Part shown: positions 29,244 to 42,779 of the stretch, piece by piece | Layout of the letters: each line of letters starts with the position of its first letter | Position numbering within the stretch: position 1 is the stretch's first letter | Assembly: GCA_034336665.1 (NCBI GenBank) | Contig: CM067569.1 | Coordinates: forward strand, 5,635,820 to 5,699,819 | Length of the DNA stretch: 64,000 nt | Origin: Luscinia megarhynchos | Lineage: Eukaryota; Chordata; Aves; Passeriformes; Turdidae | Direction of reading: 5' to 3' | Notes under the pieces: model-generated | Database searches by the model: none | The model's input: the letters and a program-made list of their open reading frames with translations, nothing else | What the model was told of the DNA's origin: nothing | Program-made: the position numbers and the translations under genes

Positions 29244-32160
29244 CACTGACTGGCACTCTCTGGTCCCACAGCAGCAGTGGGAACCAAACACCCACAGCTC
29301 CAGAGCTGTGCTGCAGAGCTCTGAGTCTGTTCTTATCACTGTTATCATCTGATGTTGGGGGCTACTGCTCACAAACCACATGTCGTGTTAGTCTGGGCTA
29401 CAATCAATTGAGACTAATTACCCAAACACTGCTCTCAGAAAACATGTAGGGACTTCATGCCTCTGAGCACTTTCACCTCAATTCCTGGTTGAAATTGGCC
29501 AAGGTATTCACAGGTTTCAGAGGGAACTGACAGCTACACCCCTACACACATGCAGAATTTAGTGACACAAATCCTTTTTCTTCAGAAAGCAGCTTAACAA
29601 CTGTTTAACAGGCAAAAATCCCCAAATGCTGCCATAATTACATTCACAGGAGACTACATCAGACCAGGTTAGTTATTTCAACAACAGCTGACATAAATGT
29701 TCAGTCAAGAGAGGATGTTTTTGTGTCTTTACATATTCTGGTCTGCAAGGTCTGGATGGTTCTACCAGCCTTTGGAAGCAAAGGTGTGAGAGAGCTTAGT
29801 CTCTCATTGGGATGTTGGTAGGTTGTTGAATGTCTGACTCAGCTTCTGGTTTTCTCCCAGAAGCCTCAGTCACTTCTCTCCTTGCAGCTGAGTGCATGAG
29901 TTGAAAAGCTGTATAAAATATTGGGAGGCAGCATGTATTGGCTTCTGCCAATGACTTGTGTCACCTTAAAGTCACTTAGATGGGCTCTGAAAAAGAGAGG
30001 TGGTCCTCCCTTTCAGTGTGCAAAAAGCTTGGTAAGTCCCTCATGAACAGCTTAATATTATACCCTTTTATCTTTTCCCCTTATTTGACATTATACAAAA
30101 GCTAGTTTTTCCATTTTATGTTAGAAAAATGACTATGAAGAAAAAGAAAAAAAAGAAAATGAAGGCTCTTGGCTTTTCCTGCTTTTACAGCATGTGGTCT
30201 TGAAAAGGTTTCACATTCCTGGTGGTCTCAGATTAGGGCTGTGAAGTCAGAGACCTGGTCTCATTATAGGGATTTTTTTTTTGCCTAACATAGGGCTTGG
30301 CTTGAATCCCACTACTCACTAAACACAGTGTGACCCCGCTGGGCAAATTTCAGTAGTAATCATCCAATTTAAAGGCAAAGGGCTGTATTGCTTGACCTTA
30401 ATATTGCCTAATGCAGGGATTTTCATGGGCTGGGAGCAAGCTTATAGAGAATTTGAAATCAATAAACAAAGGAGAATGCTGTTAATTAGTGTTAAAAAGA
30501 AGATAAGGATTCAGACATTTACCCAGACAGGCATTTTGTTTATCAAATCCTCATAGTGCCAGCCTGAGCCAAACTGGGAACAGACCACTGGCCCAGTCAA
30601 GGTGCACAGGGCAGCTCCAGCCTGCAAAACCAACTTGGGGTGGGTGCCAAGCACACCTTTGTGAAAGGATTTGGGAATATCAGTTTGGGATTGCTCAGAG
30701 ACAGAGCTTTAATAAAACAAAGGCAGTGGCACCACGAGCTCTGGCAGGGCTGTGCTGCAGGGCTGAGGGGAGGACACAGAGCCTGGGTGCTGTCCCAGGG
30801 CTTGGGAGGATGCAGTGACACACTGTCCCCAATGCTGGAGTGCTGCAGCCCAGGCTGGCAGTGCCCTGGGGCTGACAGATGTTTCCCTGTGCCCAGATGT
30901 TGTTCTCACTGTCAGAGGCACGCCCTGAGAGCATTCATGAGGGGGATGCTCCTCTGCAGCCCCTGGAGCCAAAATCTGCCTCCTGCAGCTGAGAGGAGTG
31001 AGAGAATGGAACAGAAGAGAGAATGGAATAGAGCAAGCTGAGCACTGCTCTGCCTCTGCTTCTGTCTGAAGCTAAAACCACTCTCAGCAGTTTTCTGTGG
31101 CTGGGATTCCTGCAGGTGCCACTGCCCATCTCCTTGGGGCTGCAGGTGCACAGGTGATGTGGCATTTCTGCAGGGATGCCTCCCCCCAGATGGGTGTGTG
31201 GTGTTTCATCAGGGGCAGACACCCCACTGGACAATGCAGGACAAACACATTCAGCTATCCAAAGTGTCCTGCTGCCTGCTGGCTGTGAGCACAGAGTGTT
31301 ACACCTTTCACCAGAGAAAATCACAAACAGTGCTTGGAATAACAGGGGGAAGTCATGACCAGCTAAAACTGATGCAGATATGATTTTATCCAACACTTTT
31401 TGTGATGCTGTAGATTTGCTGTTGTTACTGCAATAACATAAAGCTCAAGAGGCCACATGTCCTCTCCAGACTGTTACTTTTACAGCTTCAGTGCAATCCC
31501 CACATTTCCCTGTACTTCAGAGTAGCTTCACCATGGTGCAAACAAAACAGCTTAATTCCTGTTAGTATGTATTGTTTTGCTTCTGACTGTCAGTGTTAGC
31601 CAGGGACTGAGACCCTATGGGCACTCACAAGTGATGAGTTCATCTTCCTCTTTGGTACCATTTCACCTTTTGGCTGATCAACACTCTCCCCTTCCACAGG
31701 TTCCCAGCAAAAGAAGTCACTGAGAGACTTTTCCAACTGTGAACAGCTGGCAGGACACACGGCCAAGAGCTGTCAGACTGGGAAAGAGCATCAGGTCCCC
31801 CAGGGCCTGGGGCTGATGCTCAGTGTCTGGGTTAACTGATGGCTCACTGGGGTGGAAAATGGAGCAGATTTGTTTCTCAGTGACCTCAATCAAGTTATTT
31901 CTGTACCTCGTGGCTCTGTTCTCTTATTTGAAAAATCAGGGTGATTATCAGAATGTCCTTTGTAAATCATCCCAAACTCTATGGATGAAAAGGCTTGGTA
32001 AGAGGTATTAGGATTATTACACTCCCCATCCTCTCTTGTCAGTCCAGTCTCAATTTCCCTTTCCTTCCAGTGCCTCCCAGCACTGCAGGCTTCACCTCCA
32101 TCAGCAGACATTACCCACTTCAGACATAAAATCCCATGAAACAGCAATTTCTTGGGGTCA

Positions 32161-32433
<273 letters not shown>

Positions 32434-33556
32434 CTACAACCCCAAATCAAAACATCCTCTTTTTCCTTGCCACCACATTTCAGGTATCCAAATACAAATA
32501 TAATTAAAGGCTTTCAGACTCAATTAAGAGAGGTAGAATTTTGTAGGGCTGATGTTGGCAAAGGCCAAGCAAAAGCCATTCAGCTATTATTTCAGCTAAT
32601 AATTTCATAATTTTCTGTGGTGGAAATGTATGCAAAGGTACAGCTCAGGCTGGTGGTACTGGTGGGAATGTGGGGAGAAAATTCCAAGTCCTTGAAATAT
32701 GAGTCATACATTACAGGGTAGAAAAAGCTGGAATTTGTGGAGTCCTTCCTGGATGCTTCCTAGATATGCAATAAAGTGCCCCATTACTCTGGAAATGCTT
32801 AGCCTACTTTCTATTAAACAATTAAAGTAAACTATGCATTTTCAAAGGTTTCAAAATTTCTGCTATTTAATTGCTGAGCATTAAGGAATGGATAGAGCAT
32901 ATGGCATCTGGCTCGTTTCAGTTTCACATAGCACTCCTCACAGAACTGTATTCCCCTAAAATCCATGTTTAAATGCCATTCCCATGTGCTGGTGCATCCA
33001 CAACCATCTCTCACAGTAAAGCAGAAGGTCCTTTGCCCATCACAAGGACTATCAGCAGGAGAAGATGGATGAAGGGCAGGCATCATTAACTGGCACAAAT
33101 GCCAAGGGCTTTGGATATTTTTCTGGTGAGAGCAGAAAATCCCCCCAGCCTATTTGGAGCAGCAATACTTGCTTGAGACACGTTATTCCTCTACAAGTAC
33201 ACACATGTCAAACAACATACTGTGTTTCCTTAGGCATTCTTCTCACCACCCTCCTCGCTGCCATATGGCACTTGCTGTTATTATGGAAACAACCAGCTTC
33301 TAAACACATAACACAGCACTGCAAACAGACATATGAAACCCACACAAGTTGTCAGTGCCTTGGTTACTTCTCTCCTGGGCCTGCAGTGGCTCCTGCAGTG
33401 TCTTGGATTCCCCCTCTGCTTTGGCCCCTCCAGCTCCTCCCCTTCCATGGATGCAGGCACACGTCTGTGATGGAGCTCCCCTTTGCTGAAGGGCCTGCTC
33501 ACCTCAGCTTGTGCCCTGGGGACCACACTCTGCAAAAACAGGACTTCACAGAACTG

Positions 33557-33775
33557 TCACAGAATCATGGAATGGTTTGGGTTGGAAGGGATCCTAAAGT
33601 TCATCTAGTTACACATCCCCTGCCACAGGGCAGAGACACCTTCACTATCCCAGGTTGCTCCAAGCCTCATCCAACCTGGCCTTGGGCACTTTCAAGGATG
33701 AGGCATCCACAGCTCTCTGGGAAACCCATGCCAGGGCCTCAGCACCCTCTGGATGCCTTTGTCCTGAACTGAAAA
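33557..33775 (-). mobile_element. CR1 LINE 3' fragment (about 220 bp)
   Basis: The plus strand starts tcacagaatcatggaatggt and continues ttgggttggaagggatcc, the reversed CR1 3' end. It extends into the reversed body with gccacagggcagagacacct, catccaacctggccttgggcac, ggcatccacagctctctggg and ccagggcctcagcaccctct, all characteristic of avian CR1. This is the clearest and longest CR1 copy in the window. Confidence 0.92.
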
Positions 33776-36700
33776 TGCTGTAAGAGGTGTTGGACTGCTG
33801 CCCTGTAGCTGGGTGACAGTGGGCAGGAGCAGCCAAGGAAGGAGGGAGCCTGCCCAGTGCTGCACCTGGCTGTACTTCAGCAACTGATTCCTGAAGCACT
33901 TCCAGGGTGGTCACTGGAGACATGGGCTGGGGATAGCTGAAATGTGCTTTTAATTCAGTGTGGTCCTGCTCTGGACTGGTCTTCTGAAGCACTTGGGAAC
34001 AACACACCAGCAGCATTTTTTTGCTGGCACTGTCATTCCATTTTGGATCAGAATATCACTCAATCTGTTGAGAAGACTGCAATGTTTTGATGCTCTCTCA
34101 CAAGGATCAAAATCACTGTGTAAATCCTAACCTGACCTCCAGTCAATCTGATTATCAGCAGCCAATCCCTGGCACTGGTTTGTTTGCCTGAGCTGGAGCC
34201 TTCAGCATGGAACATCATGTCACTGATACATGTGGTGGGAAACCCAGGGGATCACTGGGACACAGAGCAGCCTTGGGGTGTCCTTGTGGGGGAACCAGCT
34301 TGTGCTGCTTGACCAAGTGGCATTTTTAGTGAGAAACTGCTGAAGGGATGTGCAGACACTAAGGGAAGGGAAGGAGTCAGGAGAATGGATCAAAGCAGCC
34401 ACTCACAGCATCCCAGAGGCTCAGCAGCCCAGGTGAGCTCTCCTGGGAGGTGTGAAGGTTTGGCTACATCTGCCTGATGCTGTTTCCTGCTGGACTAATG
34501 AACTCTTGTGAGGGTATGAATAAAACACACCCTGAACACCAGCAGCACACAGTGCCTGGTGTGTCAATCCCTCCAGAAGCCAAGCCCCCCATGCCAAACA
34601 AGCACTGCAAGGAATGAGGCTGGCTGGATTCATCACAGAAAGGAACAAACACAATAATCAGCTGGTTTGCCCCACATTTTCTCTTGTACAACATCATCTG
34701 ATGGACACTAATAACGTTTGTTGTACAAAATGCAGTTTATCAGTCAGTTTATCAAAGTTGTTACGACACAGTGACACCCAATGCAGTAGGGGATGATCTT
34801 CTACCAAAAGGGCCAGTGAGAGCAGCTAAATTAGTGTGCAAATAATACACACTAATAACTGTACTCCACAGCAGAGCAGGGAAAGAAAACAAGCAGCTAA
34901 ACACTAGACATATGTGGATAAACAAAACATAAATAAGACATGAGCACAGACTTCCTCCTACTCCACAGAACTTGGCCAACACGTGAGAAGGGTGGCCCAC
35001 TCGTAATGAGGAAAAAGGAAATACCAGAAATAATCCCTGAAAACACAACAGCCAGAGCAGCTCCCTGGAGCCATCCACTGCTCTGTCATGTGCATTTAGC
35101 TGCTGGATATACCAACACAGACAATAAATTCATGACAAAAATGCTTTCATTCCTTGTAGGTGACACAAACTATTTTCTTAGGCCCTGATCTTGCTGTTGG
35201 CCTCACTAAGTCAGCTAAAGGAATCTGCACTCAACTAATTCTTGGGATGCACAGGCTGGAGTGGACCAAGAAAGAAAAACACGTTTCTGAGCTAAAGCTG
35301 GAAAAGGAGTGGATGGTTTTATTATGGCAAGGAGTGTTTTACCAGCGTGCTGCACCCCAGAGATGGGGCTGGAGCACCCTGAGCTGCTGGGGAGCTGCAG
35401 GAGGGAGGGATGGGAGGAAGGTGGGCACTGCAGCCAGGGGCTCTCCTGGGCTGGGGCTGAGCCTGTGTCGCTCTCGCTCCGCCTGCCAGCAAAAATATCC
35501 ATCCAGTTTCAAAAGTTTAAAAAATAGAAGGAATGATTTCCTGAGGAAATGGAAATGTTAAACACTTGGAAGTGAAACCATATGCTTATGATGATGAAGT
35601 GTAAGTAAAACAGCTCAGAGAGTGATATCTTTGGTAGGCAGACCCTCCTGCCTCAGCGCCATCCTGTTTAACACCTGCAAAGTCACCCAAAAAGGGGGTG
35701 AAAAGCTGGGTGGGTCAAAGTCTTGGGAAAGCAGAAACTTCTCCCTGATGCCAAACTCTGCATGTAGAAAATAGCACAGGCAAACAACACACACAAGGAG
35801 GCGAATTCTCCATCTTCCTAACCGAGCAACAACACAGATTAATATAGGAAAGGTATTATATAAAATGCCATAATTAACATTCATAAGGTAAATAAAGATA
35901 AATGATGTTTATTCATAATTCTACTGACTCATTTTTCCTGTTACTTCATAGCTGATGTATTGAAATACTAATTTCAAAAGCACCCAGCACAAAGAAAATA
36001 CCAAAATAGTTGCACCTGCACACGTCACGCTGTCACCATTCAAAGCCTATGGCCAAATTTGTTCCCAAACAGATATTCTGGTAAGGTTCTGAAAAATTTC
36101 TGAGTCCATGCCTTAGAAAAACAATCCTATTAACAAAATTTCATGCTAGTCAAAACATACCATTGGTGAAGTGAAAAGCTCAACACAAGGTAATAGAGTT
36201 GCTGATGTCAAAATCCCCAACTTCAAATTAAAAGGGGGGAAAATCTAATATTTCAATTCAATAAAAACCTCCCTACGCATTGTGAAGATTGTTTGCCCTA
36301 ATTTCTCATATAAATACCTTTCATTTTTTTTGGCTGGCTCAAAATATCACCATTTGGAGAGAAACAGTGGTCTGCAGAGAGACCAGCTCCACCCTTCTCT
36401 TTCACACTTGCCATATACCTGTGGGTTTTGATGGGTTAGAACTGAATTTAAAAACTGTGTCCTAACTTTTGGCTGAAAATCAGTCTTTTATGATATTCAG
36501 TGTCAACTGCAGGTGTCTAAGTAAGCCTGCTGTAAAAGTTGTACTTCTGCAACTCCTTTTGAAGAGCTGCAAATCCAAGCCCTGCAATCAGCTGGTGAGG
36601 CTTCCTCCTGTAGATATCTGTGGGGAGGGATGAGCTCAGTTTAAATCTCACTTTTAAAGATTACAAAAACCAGAAACATCTTTTTCAGCTTTTTGGTCAT

Positions 36701-38494
36701 TTATTGGTGTGGCCAAGGGTTGTATTTATGTACTATCTATTAAGTAACATTTTATTTTCTCCAACACTGGAATCCCAAGAGCAGATTTTCCATTTTTTGC
36801 ATGGAGAATTGCCAAGAAGACATGCACCATGCTGCTGCATGGGAACTTTTGGACTTGACCTCTGGATCCCTGCTATCCTTGGCATTAAATCAGATGAAAA
36901 ATAAAAAGAGTAACATCCAAATGCAAAGTAATTATGCTGCCTAAAAAAAGCCCCCCACAAAACAATAATAACAACAGAGCCCTCACCAACCAACCAATCT
37001 ACAAACAAACACTCCCAAAGAGGATGTAGAAAGACTTCATTGTTCATTTCCTGTCCATGCTCAGTGATCCAAGACCAGAATTCATCTTCCCTTCCCTGTT
37101 TTTCTTCTTTAAGGTGAACCAAAACAATTCAGATGCTGTTCCAAGTCTATTATTTGTCTGCTGCTCTCTTCCTCTCACCTGCTGTGTCCCAGAACAACAA
37201 AGAGCACCCCAAATTAATGGAAGACATTTGAATGCCTCAGTCCCTACACTCAAGGTGGGCAATAGGAGTTACTCCTAAGAGTGCTGGCACACCAAAAATA
37301 AAACTTTCTTCTTCCAAGGGGTTGGGGTCTGTCAAAGTGATCCCCAACATCCCTGAGATGGGTGGAAATTTCAGCTAAAGATGTCCCAAAATCTCATGCC
37401 TCCCTCCTCAATCAAACTCAGGGAGATGCTGCTAAAAGAGATCCTACCCAAATTTAAAACCACTTCTGCGTTTTTTGCCCATCTTTGCTTTCTTCATGTA
37501 TGTTTCCTTACAAGGGGCACACAATGAAAAGGAGGACAAAGGCAGGAACTAAGAGCAAGATTAAAGAATATGCAGCACAACTGAACTAAACAGAGTTTCA
37601 CAGCCCATCATACACTGTGCACTTGTAGCAATTTCCTTCTTTTTGTCAAAAAGAAAGACTAAATCCTTTGAGGTTCAGAGAATTATTTTGTGTCCATTCA
37701 GAGTACTAATGGAAAACAAATTGCATCTTTAAGCACTGAATAACCCCATTTAGAGCTATATTAATATAAATACATTTTTCATTTAAAACCAGCAAGTCTA
37801 ACACTGGTGCTTATAAAGATGTCTTATAATTTACTGCTGCTCTTCTCCAGCCAAAAGTGGAATTACCACTGTCTATGTATAAACTTAATGAACAGCACAC
37901 ACTAAACTGCCCAGTCTTTCAGGCTGATGAAAGTTGCTTCTTATCAAAGGATCCTTTGTGGATGTTTTGAAAGGATTTAAATTGCTTTGATTGCATTATT
38001 AACAGTGTCTGTGTTGCTCTTGTATTTCAGAATGATCTAGAAAGCTGGAACATTAGCTCTTGCATTCTACAAGAGAGGGTTTTCCATCTCTAATAAAAAT
38101 GCTTCAAAACAAAAGATAATCCTTGTGTTCAAGAGCAAAACCCCAAGACGGGCCATGTTAACACATTTGAAGACCTTTTTACTCTTACTCTTAATTTTCT
38201 ATGGTCTTCAGTCCTGGAGATGTCATGGCCAGTCAGAACTTCATGAACTTTGCTGAGAATCCAGGTACTTGCAGTGGAAATAATTTCAGATTTTTCTATT
38301 TGAGAAACTGAAACTAGGGACCATTTCTGATGAAAGAAAAAGGGATATTGCTGTTTAAACTGGCAGAGCCTGATCAAAAATCTGTACACTAATGTAGAGA
38401 GGGATCTCTTTTTCATGGTGCCTATTTGGGAATGTTGCAGGAATGGCAGGAAGCAACAGGAGGGAAGTTCCTTGTCCTTCTTGTCTGTTATTTT

Positions 38495-38551
38495 CTGGGG
38501 TTTGTTGGGTTTGGTGTTTTTTTTGTTGTTGTTGCTTGGGGAGTGAGGGGG
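38495..38551. repeat. GT-rich low-complexity tract
   Basis: A stretch made almost entirely of T and G (ggggtttgttgggtttgg, then a T-run, gttgttgttg and a G-rich end). Confidence 0.75.
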
Positions 38552-38749
38552 GCTATTTTACAATGGAAACCTGTGGTTAACATGCTGAGGACTCTCCATT
38601 CACCCTGTCTCCAGCAATGCATTTAAAAATTGAGGCAAGCCAGATGGTTAGAGAGCACAAGACAGGAATAAAAATGTCACATTTCAGTTCATTCAAAAAT
38701 TCCTATAAACTGTGGCAGCAAGTCACGTTATAAAATGAAATACAAGCAT

Positions 38750-39130
38750 CCAGGCTCCCGTGGGAATTCAGTTACCAGCACAACTAATATTCTGTGCCCT
38801 GCAGACCTCAGTGGCACGCTGTATTTATAAAATGGGGCTAATGGCACTGCCTGCCTGCGAGCACACGGCCAGGAAAAGTGCATTAGAGTGTGGGAGCGCT
38901 GCTGGATGCGCCGTGGCTCCCGGCTATTTACCCACAGCGCAAACTCCCAGAGAGGAAATTCCGTCCAGGAGGGCACAGCAGAGCCGTTCTGTGCAGGAAG
39001 CACTGCTCCAGCCCTTCACCTGGCACTTCACAGGGATGAGACCGGCGGCGCAGCCCCTGTCCCAGAGCCTGTTTGCCTTGGCAGGGCCAGGGCCCTGCAG
39101 GTGCCGGGCAGCAGCTCCACAGCCAAGGGC
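38750..39130. other. Local CpG cluster
   Basis: About 15 CpG dinucleotides in roughly 380 bp, including gatgcgccg, cagcgc and accggcggcgcag, in surroundings that are nearly CpG-free. It is in the large 5' intron of GRK5. Neither strand reads as a recognisable protein. It could be an enhancer, an alternative promoter, or simply a GC-rich island. Confidence 0.45.
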
Positions 39131-40523
39131 TAGGAGCAAGTTCTCTTGCTGGTGGCAAAAGCACACTCCCCCTGACCATAAATACTTCATCTGCTTTCTT
39201 TATTTTTTAGTAAAATATGGAAATTGTTACGACCTATGACAAGATAATGGCTTGACAGATTCCTTATTCTAAACAGCTCGTCCCACTCTGCAGCTCAAAC
39301 CAGCCCTTCATTGCTGAGGAAAGCTCTAGACCTAACATATGAACTTCTGGGGGAGAACAATTTTTTTTTTCCATTTGAATTCAGGATTTTCCACAAAAGA
39401 CTGGGAGATCCTCATCTATGCTGTTACAGCAAGTGTTGTTCTGGCACTGACAATCTAAGTTTAATTAATTAAAAATAAGAATGCAATCAAGCTTACTTGA
39501 GACAATGGAATTATCCCAAACTGGTTTTAAGTCCTGCCAACTTAATTTTCTCTGCTTGTCAGCTGTCTTTTTTAAAACAAACAAAATTTAATCTCCTGAT
39601 CATCTAACATCTAATGTAATTATTCAGATGCAGACAGTGTTTGCTTTGTATAACTTCCCTTATTTCTACTCTTTTCATGGCATTAGGCTACAGGGATAAA
39701 CTCCACACATCACAGCAGCATTACACTGGAGATGGAAACAGTCCAGTTGGACCAATATGGAAAATATGCTTGGAGAATATTGGAACAAACTCTCAGTTAA
39801 ATACACTTCACTGATACATATGGATCTTCTCATTTGTTTTTTGAAAGCAGCTGTATTGGAGCTTTGCTCATGGAATTCTATTTGAAAGTCAAATCCTACA
39901 AGCAGTTGCATAAATATGTTTGCACGAGTACTTGAACCAGAACGCATTTGTGGCTTTGTTGATTTTGGACAAAGATTTTGACAGGAGGAATAATAACCCA
40001 CCCACCCTTTTTGTAGCAGCAGCAGGAGGAGGATCAAACAAGATCCTGTGATCCCAATATAATCATTGCACAGGAAAACATGAGTGGGGTCCAGAGCCTG
40101 GGGAGGGACCCTCAGCTCTCACAGGGGAGACATTTGCTCATCCAGCCTTGTGCCAGGAGCACAGTCAGATGGCAAAAGAAAATGCTCTGCCCCAAGACCA
40201 GGCTGTTTGCCAGTGGAAGACAAATTCTCATCCTAACAAAATCTGAGCTACTCTGCTGAGTTATTCCAGCCCTCCCCCAACATTTCTGGTAACTTCTGAA
40301 AGTTACTTGCTCAGGAAACAGCATCCCTTCCATATGGGGGACTGACCAAGCCTCGTGTCCAAAAGCAGAAACTGCAGGGTCAAGGTTCAGCTGAAGATGA
40401 TGGAGTTTGCCATTACTGCTTGAGCCTCTCAATCAGAGAAGCAAAAATACTGCAGTGTGAATTATGGTGTGCAGGGAAAGACAACAAATAATTGCTGCCA
40501 ATAATGAAAACATTCTGCTGAAA

Positions 40524-40648
40524 CCACAGAACATTCTGAATTGGAAGGGACCCAACCATCGAGTCCACCTTTTAAGTGAACGGCTCATTTGGGGACTGAA
40601 CCCCAGCCTTGGTGTTATCAGCACCATGCTCTGACCAGCTGAGATGGA
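40524..40648 (-). mobile_element. tRNA-Ile-derived SINE with CR1 tail (TguSINE1-like)
   Basis: Read on the minus strand, the head matches tRNA-Ile: ctcagctggtcagagcatgg (A box region), then tgctgataacaccaaggc around the anticodon, then ggttcagtcccc (B box). The tail ggtggactcgatggttgggt followed by cccttccaattcagaatgttctgtg is a CR1 3' end. This tRNA/CR1 fusion is the structure of TguSINE1, described in songbirds. The copy is diverged: the B box has several changes, so it is unlikely to be transcribed. Confidence 0.85.
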
Positions 40649-42733
40649 ATGATTCCCATAATTTCCAGTAGCTCTTTAGTCAAGCCCACCTTAGTTGTCC
40701 CACCTCTCCTGTGTCAAGCACAATTTACATGGATAAACCACTCACTCTGTCTCCCAGTCCCACAGTCAGCACCAGCAGGACAGTGGAAATGGGTGCACCA
40801 GGATTAATCACCAGGAAATCTGGATTGCAAATGTGCAATGGGAATATTTTAAACTCTTTTTTTTTTTTAAAACTTAAATTATTAGGTACCATGTTCTTAA
40901 ACACATCCTTTCTTTTACATTTGGCTGCCAGTTAAAATAACAGTGCATAGAAAGGGAACAAAAAGCAAAAAGGAGCAGGGAGACAGACTGACTGGCTGAC
41001 AGACAGATGGGCAGGTGTGTTACACTTCTAGTCAAAAAATTACCATTACTAGTAGTAAGCTGCTTTCCATTCCCATAAATTACACTTGAAAAGCACATGG
41101 CCTGGATCAATGCCTTTGGTGAGGTTTCCCAAGCACAGTGTTTGAACAGTTGTCTCTGTGGCCAGTCACAAAGGTATTCAGGGCAGGGTGGGCTCCCAAG
41201 CTAATTCCCACTGATCACAAAAGATGTCCCACCAACATTTCCCAGCATTTCATGTGGTACTTGTGCAGCCCCAGGGGAAGGGCTGCCCACACCAAAACCC
41301 TGACCACTACCCTGGCTAGGAAAGGACTTTTGCCTTTATCTTCCTAAATGGCTTTCAACAATGTCTCTGTGGCAAGGCCAGAGGACTGGAAAAAAAATCC
41401 CTCAAAGAAATATGAAAGCTCACCTCAGAAACGCCCTGTGAAATTCAGGGAACAAACACTTAGCTGTTCTCATTTTGTTCTGCCTTGGATGGGAATGACA
41501 GAACTGGATGATTTGTTCTCAAAGACCGTAGCTACTAAGATTTTGATTTTTTTTTTTAATATTTGGGACTTTTATGTCCAGTCTGAAAGTTTTTAACTGA
41601 AATACCAAACTTATTTTCTGTCTAGTGCTGTTATTTAGACTCCTGCCTGGTAACATTCTGGGTAACACATGCTGAAAGGAAATTTCAGTGGAAGTTGCAA
41701 TTTGAATGTTTAACGTTATGAAATCTACAGAACTGTTGCTGTTGTACATAGCACAAAATAAACATCTCGATTCCAGGAAACTAATGGAGACATCTTGTGA
41801 ATCACTTTCTTAAGACGAAAAAGACTTCTGCAAAACTACTCTTTGACTTCTAAACTAGGTGAAAGCAAAGCAGCTTTCCTTTTTCAAGACAGAACTTTTA
41901 GCAGGTCAGTAAGTGGCAGAGTGCACAGAGCCACCAGCACAGTCACTCTGTGAGTGCATATTTAAGAGCACACATTACTGACAGGCACATAATAAAACTA
42001 TTCACAGGGATTACTTACTCTGCATGCTGTTCAATAGTAACTGCAAGTCCTAAGCATCCCAGATATTTTATTAGTGAATTCTTGAACAGAATAGTAGATG
42101 CTATCAGTTGTTGCTTCACTGCTAAATTTTCTTGGGTATTTTTCTTTCAATTTTTTCTCCTGATGTTTAGAAACCCCAAGCTTCAAGCACAACAAAACTC
42201 CACACTGGTAAAACTCCACTTATTTTATAAGTGTTTGTCAATCCCAACCTTTTAAAAAATTGCACAAAAAGCTCAACCACCAACCTAAGTAATCAGAGAC
42301 AATAATATACTGGAAAACATAATCAATCCTCAATGATTTTTAAGGGGTACCACTGACCTGTGACAACACTGCCAAATTACCACTTAACTGGATCTTTTGC
42401 TCAACTACAAGTGGCTTATTTGTAATAATACAGACACTGACTTTGCCTTGGTTTATATTGACAGGCTGGTTTGACTGCCTGCTGAGAGACAGCCCCTTCT
42501 GAGTGGGCGTGAAGGAGCTGAGCTGCTGAGTAAAATTGATAGGAGGAGTGGAAAGGAGGTTTTACAGTCATTTAGAAACTCCAAATGCACTGAAAGTAAC
42601 TTCTGCAAGAGGGGGATTGCCAGTGGCAAGTATTTTTTTTTCTCCTTTTTGACAGAAGTCTGCAGTACCAGGGATCCCTTCATACCAAATTATTGGGATG
42701 GATGCAGAGGGTGTGGCTGCTTGTGTCCAGCAC

Positions 42734-42779
42734 AAAAAGAAAAAAAAAAAAAAAGAAATAGAAAGAAAGAAAGAAAGAG
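42734..42779. repeat. Poly(A) plus (GAAA)n tract
   Basis: An A-run of about 15 bases at 42740-42754 followed by about six GAAA-type units, one interrupted by T. Confidence 0.9.

Noticed and set aside
33065..33772. Longest open frame in the window (235 aa, plus strand)
   Set aside because: Its second half runs through a reversed CR1 fragment and the product has no recognisable domain or biased codon use; it is an accidental frame.
34421..34610. Possible second LTR (a gtatgaataaaacacacc segment resembling a polyadenylation site)
   Set aside because: A single AATAAA without LTR ends, target duplication or text I recognise is not enough.
35580..35660. Box C/D snoRNA suggested by atgatgaagt
   Set aside because: No properly spaced box D or terminal stem could be found.
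38380..38440. Candidate for the missing GRK5 exon 2 (gggatctctttttcat resembles the reverse of KEIL-coding text)
   Set aside because: Reading it in all minus-strand frames gives none of the KSKKWKEIL or PHISQCE residues and no suitable splice sites.
38888..39190. Overlapping open frames on both strands in the CpG cluster
   Set aside because: No recognisable protein in either direction; open frames are expected in GC-rich sequence, where stop codons are scarce.
40560..40648. Functional tRNA-Ile gene
   Set aside because: The A- and B-box regions carry several changes, the acceptor stem is not paired, and the sequence continues directly into a CR1 tail, so it is a SINE.
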